Assembly (NCBI GenBank): GCA_903995115.1
Contig: LR877166.1
Span: 248,001 to 312,000 of the forward strand
Reading direction: 5' to 3'
Length of the DNA stretch: 64,000 bases
Source: Angomonas deanei
Lineage: Eukaryota; Euglenozoa; Kinetoplastea; Trypanosomatida; Trypanosomatidae
Positions 10,155 through 21,993 of the stretch are shown in pieces (positions within the stretch are counted from its first letter, which is position 1; each line of letters starts with the position of its first letter). A program made the position numbers and the translations under genes. The notes under the pieces were generated by a model. The model was not told where the DNA came from, searched no databases, and saw only the letters and a program-made list of their open reading frames with translations.

Positions 10155-12171
10155 ATGAGTACAACTAGTAAAAAACTTTCCCCGTTAGTTGACATTCAAA
10201 AGAAAAACGATAATACTAATACTAATAATAATAATAAACACGAGGAAGATGAATTTTCAAAAAAAGAAAAGCGAAATAGTATACAGGACGATCCCCAAAA
10301 TAAAAATAATAATAATAATAAAAAGAGAAAAAAAAGTGTTCCCCACGTAAAGGCACTCGACACCCGTCTGGTCGCGGAAGTACAGGAACAAACGAATCAA
10401 AATAATAATAACAGTAATCATAATAATAATAATATAGTAGCGCGTGGGACCTCTCCCCGCCGTGTAGCGGCCATCACGCCAAGTCAGGACGAACGGAAAA
10501 AAAGAAATAGTCTATTTTTTTCCACTAATAATAATAATAATAATAATAATAATGATAGTGGACTGAAAACTTCTCAGAGTTTTGTCAATCCCCGTCGACG
10601 GAGCAAAACAAAAAGTGACTTTGATTATACTAATCAAAATAATAACAATAAAATTTTTTCAGCGACGATTAGCGCACCGTCGTCTTGTCGGACGTATTCG
10701 AAAAATAAGGAACGGACGGCAATTCATTTTCCTGGGGTCCGGGCAGCTTGGTTTAATAATAATAATCAAAATCAAAATAATAATAATAACACCGTTTTAG
10801 ACGTTGATGGAAGAGAGGAGGACGGAAGACGACGGGCCTCTACCTCTGTGGGGAGTACGAGTTATTATACGAATCATCATCATCATAATTTTAATTCTAC
10901 AATGGAAGGAGAAGGCGGTAGTCGGAAACGACTAAGTAGTGTGACGACCCCTCACCAACAAAATAACAATAATAATAATAATACTATTTTTAATAATAAT
11001 AATAATAATAATCAAAATTTTTCGAGCACGTTGGGGCCGCTCCGAGGGAGTCCCTATCCTACCGATATTAATTATAATAAATAATAATAATAATAATAAT
11101 AATAGTATTTCGTTAGAAATTGAAGGAAAAGTGATTACACCCACGAAAATAAGAAACGAACGGAACAAAAACAAAAATAATAATCAAAATAATAAAAATA
11201 ATAATAATAATGCCGTTAGAAGCAGCCCAAACAGTAATCCAAGTCCTAGCAGTAGTTCTAAATTTTCCAATAATAATAATAATAATAATAATAATAGTGC
11301 CGTCAGTACGCCCTCTATCCATTCCTTACTCTCCAACACCCTCACACCGGAGGTACAACGACACCACACTTTGGCAAAATATTCTCAAAATAATAATCAT
11401 CATCCTCAAAATAACAATAATAAGAATAATGAACGATTATCTTTTTCTGGATCGACCTCCTTACTAGAGGAACCAACATCACCATCACAAAATAAAAATA
11501 ATAATCAAAATAATAATAATAAACTCACCGTCAGCTCGAGGCAAAACTCCCCGAACACACCTCTTATCATCCCTCATCCACCACTCCTGCCAGACCCTAA
11601 CAATCATCATTATAATAATAATAATAATAATAATAGCAGTTTTAAACGACAAAAGTTGCCGATTCCAACATAATAATCAAAATAATAATAATAATACTAG
11701 TTTGGAAGTTTTATTACAACATGCGCCGCCGTTCACGTCGGAGGAAATATTTCACGTCATGGCCGTTTCCCCATCGATTCTTATTTTAACGGAAAAAGAA
11801 AAAGAAGAATTAAAACAATTTTCCTTGCCGATTTATTATTTGGGCCAAAAAAGTCGAAAAAAATAATCAATAATAATAATAATTCGTATTTATCACCGCC
11901 AATGTCGTTTCGGGCGGTCACGCCTCAAAACAGTAATAATAATAATAATAATAATTTTGATTACATCAGTGAAGAAAACAGCGATATCCTCTACTTGGAC
12001 GTCTCCTCCGATCATTATCAAAACAACAATCATCATCATCATAATAATAGTCATGAAGGAGAATATTATAATAGTATTATTGGAGAACACGTTTACTACC
12101 GGTTTGAAATTCTTTCCGTCGTCGGCGTCGGCACGTACAGCACTGTCGTCAGCGTTCTGGATCATCAAAAC

Positions 12172-12222
<51 letters not shown>

Positions 12223-13572
12223 GTAAAGCATTAAAAATATTTCGTCGTGGGGTTTTATTTTCCGAAGCCGCGGAGGAAGAGCGACACATGCTACAATACA
12301 TTCAAGAACATCAAAATCAGAACAATAAAAATAATAATTCTTTTATTTTTAACTCGATTGGTTGCACGTTGTTGGAGTATTTTACCTTTCGTGATTTTCC
12401 TGTTTTAGTGATGCCACTCTACGGTAGAAATTTAAAATTATTTTTTCGAAGAATGGAGTCAAAATTATCAAAATAATAATAATGATAATGAAAATGAAAA
12501 TTATAAAATCATGCTAGACACGGTGCGGTCATTGTTCTCACAGGTGTTAGGGGCTCTCACGTCCTTGGAGACGATCGGCGTGCTGCACGGCGACCTCAAA
12601 CTAGAAAACTTAGTCCTGATCCAAGAAAATAATAATAATAATAATGTGGAATTACCATTTCTATTGGAGCAAAACATTGCCCTCGTGGATTTTTCCAACG
12701 CCAAACGTTTTCATAATAATTCTGAAAACTCTGAAAATAATAATAATGAGTGTGTGTACCCCTTGCAGGCCCCCAACTACCGTGCGCCGGAGATCTCACT
12801 CCGACTGCCTTATTCTTTTCATAACGTGGACAGCTGGAGCGTAGGGGTTTTAATACTGGAAGTTTTACAAATAGTATCCTCCACTTTTTTTCCTCCAAAT
12901 GAAAATAATAATAATAATAATAATAATAATGAAACCGTGTCGCAGCCATCGCCCTTTTCCCTTTCATTGGAGCTCAATAATAGTTATCATAATAATTATA
13001 ATGTATTTGCCGCAGAAAGTGAGGGGGATCGACTATCCTTATTCCTATCCGTACTGAGTCTTCCCAACCCTAATTTTTTATCGCTCGTGAAAACCTACTG
13101 GAGAAATTTTAAAAAAAATTTAAATAATAATAATAATAATAATGAAATGAATCATAGTGAAAAAAAAGAATTAGACGATTTGGCGCAATTGTGGCGATTA
13201 TTTTTGAAATTATTGGGGAATAAAAATTCAGAATTAAATCAGAAAAATGTAGAAAATGAGAATCCATCCGAAAGGAGTCATTTTATTTTGCAATTAATCT
13301 TTCCTGAAAATAATAATAATAATAATAATAATGATAATAAAAAAGATGCATTATTATTATTAGATCTTGTGCTAGGGTGTCTCTGTTGGGATGCAGGGGA
13401 GCGGCTCACGTCTACCGAAGCCTTTCACCACCCTTTTTTCAAAACTAACGAAAATAAAAATGAAAATAATGATAATAAAAATAATGGTTATTATTATATT
13501 GAAACACATCCGCTAACAAAGCAAAACACAATCCTTCAGCAATCGAAGCACATGACATTCGGTGCTTCCTGA
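10155..13572 (+). CDS. polyasparagine-rich CMGC-like protein kinase, with apparent frameshifts in AAT tracts
   Basis: The reading frame is open but changes register five times (near 11080, 11670, 11865, 12225 and 12475), each time in or beside an (AAT)n tract. Segments are 10155-11084, about 11085-11673, 11672-11866, about 11870-12234, about 12225-12476 and about 12477-13572. The first 1.9 kb encodes a low-complexity Asn/Ser region without a known domain. The kinase domain then follows: glycine loop VGVGTYSTVVSV (near 12118), the Lys strand KALKIF just after the long Asn tract, catalytic loop HGDLKLEN (from 12586), DFS in place of DFG (12688), NYRAPE, and DSWSVGVLILEV. HGDLK plus NYRAPE resembles CLK/DYRK/PRP4-type kinases; the Asp-Lys-Asn set is kept, so activity is plausible. 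Polyasparagine tracts also interrupt the kinase lobes as insertions. Read as one gene because no spacer-like sequence separates the segments. Sequencing or assembly error in AAT tracts is the main alternative to real frameshifts. Confidence 0.7.
12167..12222 (+). repeat. (AAT)n microsatellite inside the kinase gene
   Basis: A run of AAT units encodes polyasparagine between the glycine loop and the conserved lysine. The frame differs on its two sides. Confidence 0.9.
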
Positions 13573-13890
13573 AAAAAAAAAAAAAAAATTATAATAAGAA
13601 TAAAAAAAAATGAATTTTTTTTTTTATGTTTGATTTTGGAAACACCATTTTTTTTTTTTTTTCGTTCCCATGTTTATTTCTGTATATTAAAAAAAAGTGA
13701 AACACATTCTTTTTCTTGCTTAATCACTGCAAAACAAAAAAAGCAAAAAAAAAACACTCTTATTAATTTATTTCCAATGTATGTGTATTTTTCCTTGATT
13801 TTCATGATATAATATAAAATATCTTTTCCTTTTCCTCTCTTCCAAAAAAAATAGAAAAGCTCTTTTTTTCTCCCGTTCTAAAAAAAAAAA
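13573..13890. other. AT-rich intergenic spacer
   Basis: Poly-A/T runs with a pyrimidine-rich stretch (TTTTCCTTTTCCTCTCTTCC near 13824) followed by AG at about 13855. That is a likely splice acceptor for the gene at 13891. No other feature is visible. Confidence 0.55.
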
Positions 13891-14983
13891 ATGTCCGATA
13901 CGATTCACAACACCGACTACCTGACCCCCCGCACCCCTTGTCTTACGTTCCTCACCTCACAACACGCTTTACAGCAGTACATCCCAGACGGCGGCTTCCT
14001 TCTTCACAACTGGCTACAAAATGAAAATATTTCCATTATTCTAAATGAAACTAATAATAATAATAATAATAATTATACAATAAATGATTTGATATGCGGT
14101 GTGTTTGACCTCTCTCAGTGGACGCACAACCGGAATGTCACGGACACCAACGCCTCCGTGTTGTTGTCCTTGATGGATCCTATTTTTTATGATAATACTG
14201 AAAATAATAATACAGTGGAAACCATTGTGAAAAAAAAAGTGCACGCGTGGGTGTATGGGGTCACCGGTCTCTTGTCTTTTTTGGTCCTCGCGTGTCTTAT
14301 TCTTTTTCTGATTTCTATTTTCCGTCGACGAAACAAAAAACAGAAAAATGCGATCAAACGGGAACGTTTTCTACAAAATAACGAACTCATCAATCAAAGT
14401 AAACGAAACTTTCATCTCTCTGCGGGGGCACTACCGCCGGTGCAGGGCAACGCGCCTTTTGCCAATAATAATAATAATAATAATAATAATCAAAGTTTTG
14501 TGCCGTATGGAAATAATAATAATAATGAGGCAGCGAGCTTGTATCAAAGTATGTTGAATGCATCTCTCACTAATTTTAATAATAATCAAAATTTTAATAA
14601 TTATGAAAATAATAATAATAATAATTTTTAATAATAATAATAATAATTCAATTGCGGCGCACCCTCATGAACCATACTACGAAGGAAACAGACTCACCAA
14701 TAATAATAATATTATTCAAAATAATAATAATAATAATATGAATTATTATAATAATAATAACAATGACGACAGCAGTTCGCTTACCACCACAACAACAACT
14801 TCGTCGTCTTCTTCGGATGTCACTTCTTCTACGGAGTATCCCTCTACCATAAATAATAATAATAATAATCAAAATAATAATAATTATTATTATAATAATA
14901 ATAATAATAATAATCAATCAGAGGAGCGTCACACGCAAGTTCATCAAAACAGAGGGACGACCGCCCCGCCATCCCCGGTGTAG
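13891..14983 (+). CDS. single-pass membrane protein with polyasparagine tracts, frameshift in an AAT tract
   Basis: The first open segment (13891-14631, 246 aa) has an N-terminal region of about 115 residues with NxT/NxS sites, no clear signal peptide, then a membrane segment (VTGLLSFLVLACLILFLISI) followed by FRRRNKK. The basic flank suggests a cytoplasmic C-terminal side. Beyond it is a Q/N-rich tail. The frame ends in an AAT repeat near 14630, and a second frame carries on through similar sequence (NNN, SIAAHPHEPYYEG, a threonine/serine run, QSEERHTQ) to a stop at 14983. The second part is low complexity, so its status as coding is less certain. I do not recognise the protein. Confidence 0.6.
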
Positions 14984-15552
14984 GAGAAAATGAAAAAAAT
15001 TATGTAACATCACTACTTCTTTTATTTTTGTTTTTGCTTTCTTTTTTTTTGTTTTTTTGTACAAAAATACTTCACGTTTCCATTTTATGTTTGCTTTTTT
15101 TCTGTTTTTTGTTCTTTTTTGTTAATTTCCCCATCGGACGTATATGTAGCGGTGACTTCACCTTTTGTAAGAAATTATTAATTTATTTTTTTATTTTAGT
15201 TTTTTTTCTTACTGTTAACCGCAACGTACACTTCATGTCAATTTTTAGTTTTAATTGTTTTCCTTCTCTTTGATATTCACTGTTTTGAAAAAAATGAAAA
15301 AGAGAAAAATAAAATTTTCCATATTAGTAGGACTGTTGGTGTTGATACTACACTGAAAAAAAAAAAAAGAGAAATGAGACTACTTTTATTCTCTCTCCTT
15401 TTCTTAAAAAAAAAAAAAAAAGAGAATCACTAAAAAAAAAAAAAAAAACAGAACCAAATAATAATTTATTATTTATTATTGGCCCCTCCATCACATATAA
15501 ATAAAAAATAGAAACAATAATTATATATTATACTCATTTTCAAAAAAAAAAA
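14984..15552. other. AT-rich intergenic spacer
   Basis: T-rich sequence (15000-15280) encodes only Phe/Leu-rich low-complexity frames. Several A-runs follow and a pyrimidine tract (TTTTATTCTCTCTCCTTTTC) near 15383 precedes an A-run with AGAG. No gene is supported. Confidence 0.6.
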
Positions 15553-17338
15553 ATGGCCGAGGAATACTATTACGACGATGAGGATTACTACGATGCGGAG
15601 GAGCCATACAGCGCTCCTCACAATTTCCTATTATACGACGGCGCCCGACAAACCGACGTCATCGATAAAAACTTCTTCACCACGGTGAGCGAAACACACA
15701 CCATCGATAGCGTCTATCACACCATTTTCACGAAAGAAGTAGAATCCATCAAAAATATTACGACTTGCAATTGGACGACATCGGTATTATTATTAAAAGA
15801 AAATAATTTCAACGTGGATTCGACACGGCGAAACTTTTTTTTTGGGTGTCGATAATGCCAAAACGGATTTATTACGGAAAATTAAAGTACCGAGGGAATT
15901 CGCGTTTTGTGAGGAACCGCAGATAATCGTTGGCCTACACACACCACAACATGATAATAATGAAAATAATGAAGATTGCGGGTACTGTGGCTGCCCTATA
16001 GAGCGTGACGACACCATCGCGTGCCTCTCCCGCTGTCGCCACCCCTTTCACGCCGACTGCTGGCGGGAGTACCTCAGCAATAAAATAAACGATCCCAGTG
16101 GGGACTTGTTGCGAGTGCCGTGCATGACTGCCGACTGTCCTTGTCTGCTTTCCTTCCAAGCAATTCACACCCTCCTGGTCGAGGATCCTGCCCTCCCACC
16201 AGCGGAGCGAGACAACAAGCAAAAACAAGTGTTAACCGCCTACCTGGACCCGTACGTCCGGCGTCACAAGCGACTGACGTGGTGCCCTGGGGAGGCCTGC
16301 CAGGGGGGAAGCGTGATTAGCATTCCTGCACAGGTCTCTCTTTCTACAGAGCGCTGCACCGGGGTCGTCTGCCGTCAGTGCCACACCCGCTTTTGTTTTC
16401 ACTGCGAGGCGACGAGTGAGCGTCTTCGGGCACTGGACAGCATGCGAGGCCAGGTGGACACCGCAAAAAATAACAATAGTAATGAGGAGCAAGAGGAAAG
16501 TATGGCCGATGTGGTCCTCCATACCCCCTCCCGGTGTCAGTCCCTCCGTTCTTTTCAGCTACACGCTAACAACGACGGCGCTAGTCTCTATGCCATCCTC
16601 TCCACCTCTCTGTACTGTCCCAGCTGTAAAACCCGCATTACCCGTACCACGGGTTGTAATCACATGACCTGCAGTCAGTGCCGGTACGAGTTTTGTTATG
16701 TGTGTCTGGGGAAGTGGTCCGAGCATGCCAACGGGAATTATTATAGCTGCGCCAACGCGGGCGGCGCGGGGAGCAACACCGCGAATCGATTTTTGGAAAT
16801 GAATTTGAAAAACATCAATGAGGGGACGCCGGCGGAGCAAAAACTAAACCGATTCGTGATCAATTATAAGAAATATTCCAGTCACTTGGATAGTTTGCAG
16901 CTCGACCGCCGTGCCCTGCGGCGGCGGGTGAAGGAGGTGCGTACATTACAGTTCAACACCGATGTCGCCGCCAGAGAAGGCGTCAGCGTGCAGTCGGTGC
17001 TCGACCTACTGGACTCCCTCGACCGCACGTTACAGGTGAGTCGAAAGATTTTGGCCAACAGCTATGTGGAAATTTTTGAATTAAACATTGTGGAGTTTGG
17101 AAGCAATAATAATAATGATAGTGCGAATAATGAGGGACGAAGTGTGGATGAGCTCATTTTATTTCGAAAAGGTTTGTTGGAGAGTGAGACCGAATATTTA
17201 TCCAAGTTGTTGCGATCGCTTGTCACCGAGGATGTGTACGAGGTGGTCCTGGGGGCAGGTAACCTCATCACAGAGACGAAACAAAAAATAACGAAAACAC
17301 AGGAAAATATTAAAATTGTGCTCGCCGATTGGAGTTAA
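15553..17338 (+). CDS. Ariadne-type RBR E3 ubiquitin ligase, apparent frameshift at a T-run
   Basis: RBR ligases take ubiquitin from an E2 onto a RING2 cysteine and pass it to substrate. The N-terminus is acidic (EEYYYDDEDYYD), as in Ariadne proteins. The frame breaks at a run of eight T near 15834-15841; the second frame continues to 17338. RING1 (CGYCGCPIERD ... CRHPFHADCW) starts near 15977, the IBR (CRQCHTRFCFHC) near 16370, and RING2 (YCPSCKTRITRTTGCNHM ... CYVCLGKWSEH) near 16615. The cysteine in GCNHM matches the catalytic position of Ariadne/HHARI. A helical C-terminal region, with LNRFVINYKKYSSHLDSLQL, fits the autoinhibitory Ariadne domain. Total length of about 595 codons is in the usual range. 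Because the domain set is complete, I favour a homopolymer sequencing error over a true pseudogene. Confidence 0.85.
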
Positions 17339-17740
17339 TCATCATAATAATCATCATACTAAACTACATGGACACACTTCATTTTTCTAAAAAAAAAAAA
17401 AAAAAAAACGTTGTCAGGAAAATTAAAAAAAAAAAAATTCGAATGCTTGCCATTATGATCACCACTCGTTGTTTCAGTGTGTATATATAATGACTGCCTA
17501 TCCTAAGCCGATAGCCCCATATCTTGTTGTTGTTGTTGTTGTTTTCTCATTTTTTTACTTCCTCTATAATAAAATGAAAAAAAGATCAAAAAAAAAAAAA
17601 AAAGACTTTACAAGGTTGAATGCGGTGTCTCCACTTCCCCTCTTTCTCACTATTTTTTTTTTTTTCCAAGACAGTAAACTAATTTTTAAAAATAGATAAT
17701 AATAATAAAAAAATTGGAGTGAAAGCTCCGTTTCTCATAG
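17339..17740. other. AT-rich intergenic spacer
   Basis: Contains CAT/AAT triplets, A-runs, a GTTGTTGTTGTTGTTG stretch near 17525 and a pyrimidine tract (CCCCTCTTTCTCAC then T-run, CCAAG) near 17636-17672. The tract is the likely splice signal for the next gene. A second candidate, TTTCTCATAG, abuts the ATG at 17741. Confidence 0.55.
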
Positions 17741-18389
17741 ATGCAAGAGTCGTCTCTTCTTCCCACCAAAAAAGATGAAATCCTCCTTCCTAGAAAGTGT
17801 CTTTCTCTCTGGCAACAGTCCGGCGGATTGCACGTTGGCTCCGTCGTCTTCGCCCCTCATCACACTAATCATTCCAACAAAAACAATAATCAAAATCAAA
17901 CTAATAATAATACGAATCATAGAAGTTATTATCTCGCGGAGATCACTGGCATCCAAGGTGGCGCCAAGACGGTGACGGTGAGCGCGGTGTGGAGTGAGGT
18001 TGGGGTAGAGGATGAGACCGTGCATGGCGTCCTGGACCTCCTACCGGTGCGGTGGACGACCACACCGAATAAAGAGGCTTATCTCTCTCTGATGGACCGA
18101 CTGCTGGAGCGACGGCCGTGGGAGGGGCTGGCGCGACTGCCACTGCTGCAGTCTTATTTGCAGGAGATTGGACTGAAAACAGAAATAAATCATAATAATA
18201 ATAATAATAAGGAAACGAAAAAGGAAAGGGTTGTCAAAACAGAACCAATGGAAGAAGAAAAGAAGGCACCGTTTCGTTTTACATATGTGTCCGCGCAATA
18301 CATCAACTACAATAATTTTTTTAAAATTTGTTTCGACAATGTGCATTTATTTCTGTTGTCGATTCACAAAAATAATAATAATAATAATA

Positions 18390-18430
<41 letters not shown>

Positions 18431-20049
18431 TAATCATTGTATTTGACGCGTATCACGTGCTAGTCCGCTTTCACTTGTATCTGTGTTACTACTACCACGA
18501 CAGTGCTAACACAATTTTAATGGATGAAGAAAACGACAATAAAAGTGAAAATAAAACTTCTTCAACTGCTTTTGGTGCCTCGGAAACAGAAGTGAAAAAT
18601 AATTATTATATCACACTATTGGACGATTTTTCGTACGTGACGGGTTTGAGCCAATACGCCTCCGTAAAAGTGGATTTTTATGTATTGGTGGAAAGTTTTG
18701 AAACGAACGAGGGTAAAAGTGAAAAAATAGAACTGCTACAACAGCAAATAAAAGAAATGGAGAAAACGCCTTCTAAACGGCGAAAGCTCGAAACGACCGC
18801 GAATCTATCCGAAAATGGTGAAACTCTATTTCATTATCAATTGTTCAATATTCAAAAAAAAATTAACAATGACGAGCACATCAAAGTTTCTTCCCTCATC
18901 TTTGAGGACCGAAAAGTAATTGTCCCCGCGAGTCTTCCTCAACTCGTCTTGTTGAAAACCATACTTCTCACGGAAACACAACCACAAACTATAAATAATA
19001 ATAATAATGAGATCGACGGGACGGTGGTGGAGCGTATTGCCTTGGGGATGCTCTCCGACGCCTCCCTGCAGCAGCTGCAAGGCACGTACGGCGACCACTC
19101 CAACTTTTCCATCCTCGCCAACCACGGCAGTCAGCGTTGCGATTTGAAAACACTTTGGAATGTATTTGACGATCAAACCAACTCGACGGTACAGAATGAT
19201 AACTTTGGCGCGTTTTTTCCTGTTTTTGCCGTCGCCAAACAAATTGTAGAAGATTTTGTGTCGCTTTGGATGCAGCAAAACACAAATAATAAAAATAATC
19301 CTCATCGACTGTTTCCGCGCATTTGCTTTCTCCTCCCAGGCGGGAACGCCCACCAGGCCAGAAATGACTTGTTCTTCCGCCGACTGCAGCACTACTTTTC
19401 CCCCCTGACGCTCCTCCGTCCGGCCGCCGAGGCAGAGGCCGTGGTGAGGCGGTGGGGTCAGGGCGGTGGTCTCTTACTGCTGTCTATCCAAGAGGCGGTC
19501 ACCTTCCTCGGTGGGGCGCACCTCTTGGCGGATAGTGTCATCACGCTAGGCCGGGGGGCCTCGGCGTGGTGCGCGGCGAACAGCTATACCAGCCCGCCTG
19601 AAAAGAAACAGTACATGTTTGCGGTGTTTTCAGAAATGGAAGTCCTCCCGCCGTCGTCGTCGCTGCGGACGCATCGGTTTCACACGTTTTGCCCAACAAC
19701 GCTTTCCGCCGGTGATGCGGAGCGTTACGAATCCTTTTATTCTCTTTTTCTACAGTATGAACAGCAAGAAGGAAGGGCGCCGCCTGCCAGTCATAAGCGT
19801 AGTCCGTATAAGGAGGGAACCACCACAACGACCACTGTCACGCGTGTACCGCCGTCCGCCCCATTTGGGGAATCTTTCAAGCTACTGCGTCAAAATTTCA
19901 AGTTTTATCAGTACCTCGATCATCATCATCATGGTGTCCAGTGGAAGAGGTGTATGGACTTTTTGCGTAGTCTTATTTTACACCGAATTGGCGGAAATAA
20001 TAATAATAATAATAGTCAGAAGGTGTGTTTGGATGAAATTGTAAATTAA
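17741..20049 (+). CDS. unrecognised polyasparagine-containing protein, frameshift in a long AAT tract
   Basis: Two open segments (17741-18433 and about 18421-20049) are joined across an (AAT)n tract where the register changes. Read together they give roughly 770 residues. The N-terminal part has a pattern like a small Tudor/SH3-type barrel (VGSVVFAP ... YYLAEITGIQGG ... VTVSAVW ... DLLPVRW), which is a weak guess. The middle has KRRKLE-type basic patches, possibly nuclear targeting. Further on, RICFLLPGG and LLLLSIQEAVTFLGGAHLLA vaguely recall the second lobe of a SNF2-like helicase fold, but no ATPase motifs are present. Polyasparagine and polyhistidine runs are scattered throughout. I do not assign a function. 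The gene lies in the same + strand run as Rab GDI. Confidence 0.6.
18367..18432 (+). repeat. interrupted (AAT)n / (ATA)n microsatellite
   Basis: A 66-bp AAT tract with internal single-base interruptions shifts the codon register from Asn to Ile codons. It lies inside the gene at 17741-20049. Confidence 0.9.
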
Positions 20050-20193
20050 CCAAAAAAAAAATAAATAAATAAAGGGCGATGCCCACTGAACAGAAATATT
20101 CATTGTTGAAGCTCCTATCTTTATTATTAGTATTATTATCCCTCTTTCGATACCTCTGTAAACAAACAAAAAAAGACTGTGTGTGAACATCAC

Positions 20194-20219
20194 CGTCCCT
20201 TCTCTCTCTCTCCCTCTAG
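20194..20219 (+). promoter_or_regulatory. probable trans-splice acceptor of Rab GDI
   Basis: CGTCCCTTCTCTCTCTCTCC then CTCTAG gives a strong polypyrimidine tract with AG at 20218-20219. This leaves a 77-nt 5' UTR and excludes the in-frame ATG at 20183. Confidence 0.65.
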
Positions 20220-20296
20220 CATTTCTTTTACCTTTTACCCTATTAGCATTCCTTTCATTATTATTATTATCATTATTATTTATTGATTTTGCGCCC

Positions 20297-21622
20297 ATGG
20301 ACGAACAGTACGACGCGATTGTCTGCGGGACAGGACTGGTGGAGTGTGTCCTCTCTGGTCTGCTCAGCACGCATGGCTACAAGGTGCTGCACGTGGACCG
20401 CAACCCCTACTACGGCGGCGAGAGCGCCTCGCTCAACCTGGAGCAGCTGTACAAAAAGTTTAACAAGGGCACCCCGCCGGAGTCGCTGGGGAAGAGTCAC
20501 CTCTACAATGTCGATCTCATCCCTAAAGTGCTCATGTGCGCTGGGGAGTTGGTGAAGATATTGCGGGCGACGGTCGTGGAGCGGTATAGCATGGAGTTTC
20601 TGCTGCTGGAGGCCTCCTACGTGATGAAGGACGGCAAGATCAACAAGATCCCCGTCACCGAGACGGAGGCGCTCAGCTCCCCGCTGATGGGTTTTTTTGA
20701 AAAGCGAAAGGCGGCCAAGTTCCTCGAGTTTGTCTCCAAATACAACCCCCAGGACCCCAAGACGCACAAGAGCTACAACCTCCGCACCATGACCTTCGAG
20801 CAGCTGTGCAAGGACTTTGGCATCGGCAGCGACACCATCACCTTCGTCGGCCACGGCATGGCGCTGCAGGCCAACGACGACTATCTGCGCCAGCCCGCCT
20901 ACGACACGGTGATGCGCTGCAAGCTGTATGAGGACTCCTTCAACATGTACGGCAGCTCCCCTTATGTCTACCCCCTCTACGGCAGCGGTGAGCTCCCCCA
21001 GGCCTTCTCCCGGCTGTGCGCCGTCTACGGTGGCACCTACATGCTGCAGACGCCGGTAGACAAGGTGAACTTCGGGGCAGACGGGAAGTTCGAGTCCATC
21101 GAGTGCGGCGGGAAGAAGGCCACCGCCAAGTTCGTCGTCGGCGACCCCTCCTACTTCCCCGACCGCGTGAAGCCGGTGGGAAAGGTGATTCGCTGCATTG
21201 CGATCCTAGACCACCCCATCGCCACCCTCAAGCCCTCCTCCAACTCGTGTCAGATCATTATCCCCCAGAGCGAGCTGAAGCGCAAGAACGACCTCTACAT
21301 TCTGCAGCTCTGTGGGGACAATAAGGTGTGCCCGGAGGGAAAGTACATTGCCATCATTGGCACCGTCGTGGAGAACCTCAGCAACCCCGTCGCGGACATC
21401 CAAGCCGGACTCCGGCTGATCGCCCCCACCCTCGAGACCTTCGCCTCCGTCTCCGACCTCTACGAGCCGCTGGACGACGGCACCAACAGCAAGTGTTTCG
21501 TGAGCAAGAGCTACGACGCCGCGACACACTTTGAAAGCGCAGCGGAAAATATTTTGGACCTCTTTCAGAGAATTCACGGAAAGCCGTACAGCTTCGAGAA
21601 CATCAAGAAGCCTGGTGAGTGA
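20297..21622 (+). CDS. GDI: Rab GDP dissociation inhibitor
   Basis: GDI extracts prenylated, GDP-bound Rab GTPases from membranes and recycles them through the cytosol. The protein is 441 aa, the usual length for GDI. Sequence-conserved region 1 is clear: YDAIVCGTGLVECVLSG at the N-terminus, then the NPYYGGESASL motif near residue 40. MALQANDDYLRQPA and YPLYGSGELPQAFSRLCAVY mark the later conserved blocks of the GDI/REP family. I place the start at 20297 because it matches the family N-terminus and lies after the splice acceptor; the longer in-frame opening upstream is a hydrophobic translation of the pyrimidine tract. No polyasparagine and GC-rich codons, unlike its upstream neighbours. Short length without large insertions favours GDI over the Rab escort protein. 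It is the last + strand protein gene before the convergence zone. Confidence 0.96.
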   Translation: MDEQYDAIVCGTGLVECVLSGLLSTHGYKVLHVDRNPYYGGESASLNLEQLYKKFNKGTPPESLGKSHLYNVDLIPKVLMCAGELVKILRATVVERYSMEFLLLEASYVMKDGKINKIPVTETEALSSPLMGFFEKRKAAKFLEFVSKYNPQDPKTHKSYNLRTMTFEQLCKDFGIGSDTITFVGHGMALQANDDYLRQPAYDTVMRCKLYEDSFNMYGSSPYVYPLYGSGELPQAFSRLCAVYGGTYMLQTPVDKVNFGADGKFESIECGGKKATAKFVVGDPSYFPDRVKPVGKVIRCIAILDHPIATLKPSSNSCQIIIPQSELKRKNDLYILQLCGDNKVCPEGKYIAIIGTVVENLSNPVADIQAGLRLIAPTLETFASVSDLYEPLDDGTNSKCFVSKSYDAATHFESAAENILDLFQRIHGKPYSFENIKKPGE

Positions 21623-21985
21623 CGGGCAAACGGTGTTGAACGAGCTCACTTATTGCAAACCATAAAATAAAATAAAAATGAAATGAATAAACTATCGTAA
21701 AGTGAACGGGTCATTGGTTGGTTTTGATTCCTTACCCCGCAAGAATGAAAAAAAAAAAAAAAGTAACGAATGTATGTATAAAAAAAAAAGAAAAAAAAAA
21801 TCATCGTGTTGAGAAACAAAAAAAACATACGAAAATGGTTTCCCCCCGGTCAGCCGTTTTTCCCTCCTTTTGGCGGCATGGGAAAAATTTCAACAAACCC
21901 TCTCTCTTTCTCTCTCTCTCCTCCTCCTCCTCCTCCAAACAAGAGGGACGCCCCTCAGCAAACCCCCTATGGGCGGGGGCATTTC
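21623..21985. other. end of the + strand gene run
   Basis: Non-coding sequence after GDI, with A-runs and a pyrimidine tract (CTCTCTTTCTCTCTCTCTCC near 21901, followed by TCCTCCTCC). The tract is not followed by a recognisable + strand gene. Transcription from the left should end here, facing the - strand genes. Confidence 0.5.
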
Positions 21986-21991
21986 AAAAAA
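21986..21991 (-). terminator. Pol III terminator of tRNA-Ala copy 1
   Basis: A run of six T on the - strand, three bases after the discriminator base. Confidence 0.8.
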
Positions 21992-21993
21992 CT

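Noticed and set aside
10582-12231. Polyisoleucine ORFs on both strands in the AAT-rich genes
   Set aside because: ATT/ATA readings of AAT tracts in other frames; no real sequence between them.
20183-20296. N-terminal extension of Rab GDI from an upstream in-frame ATG
   Set aside because: The extension is a hydrophobic translation of a pyrimidine tract, lies across the splice acceptor, and is absent from the GDI family.
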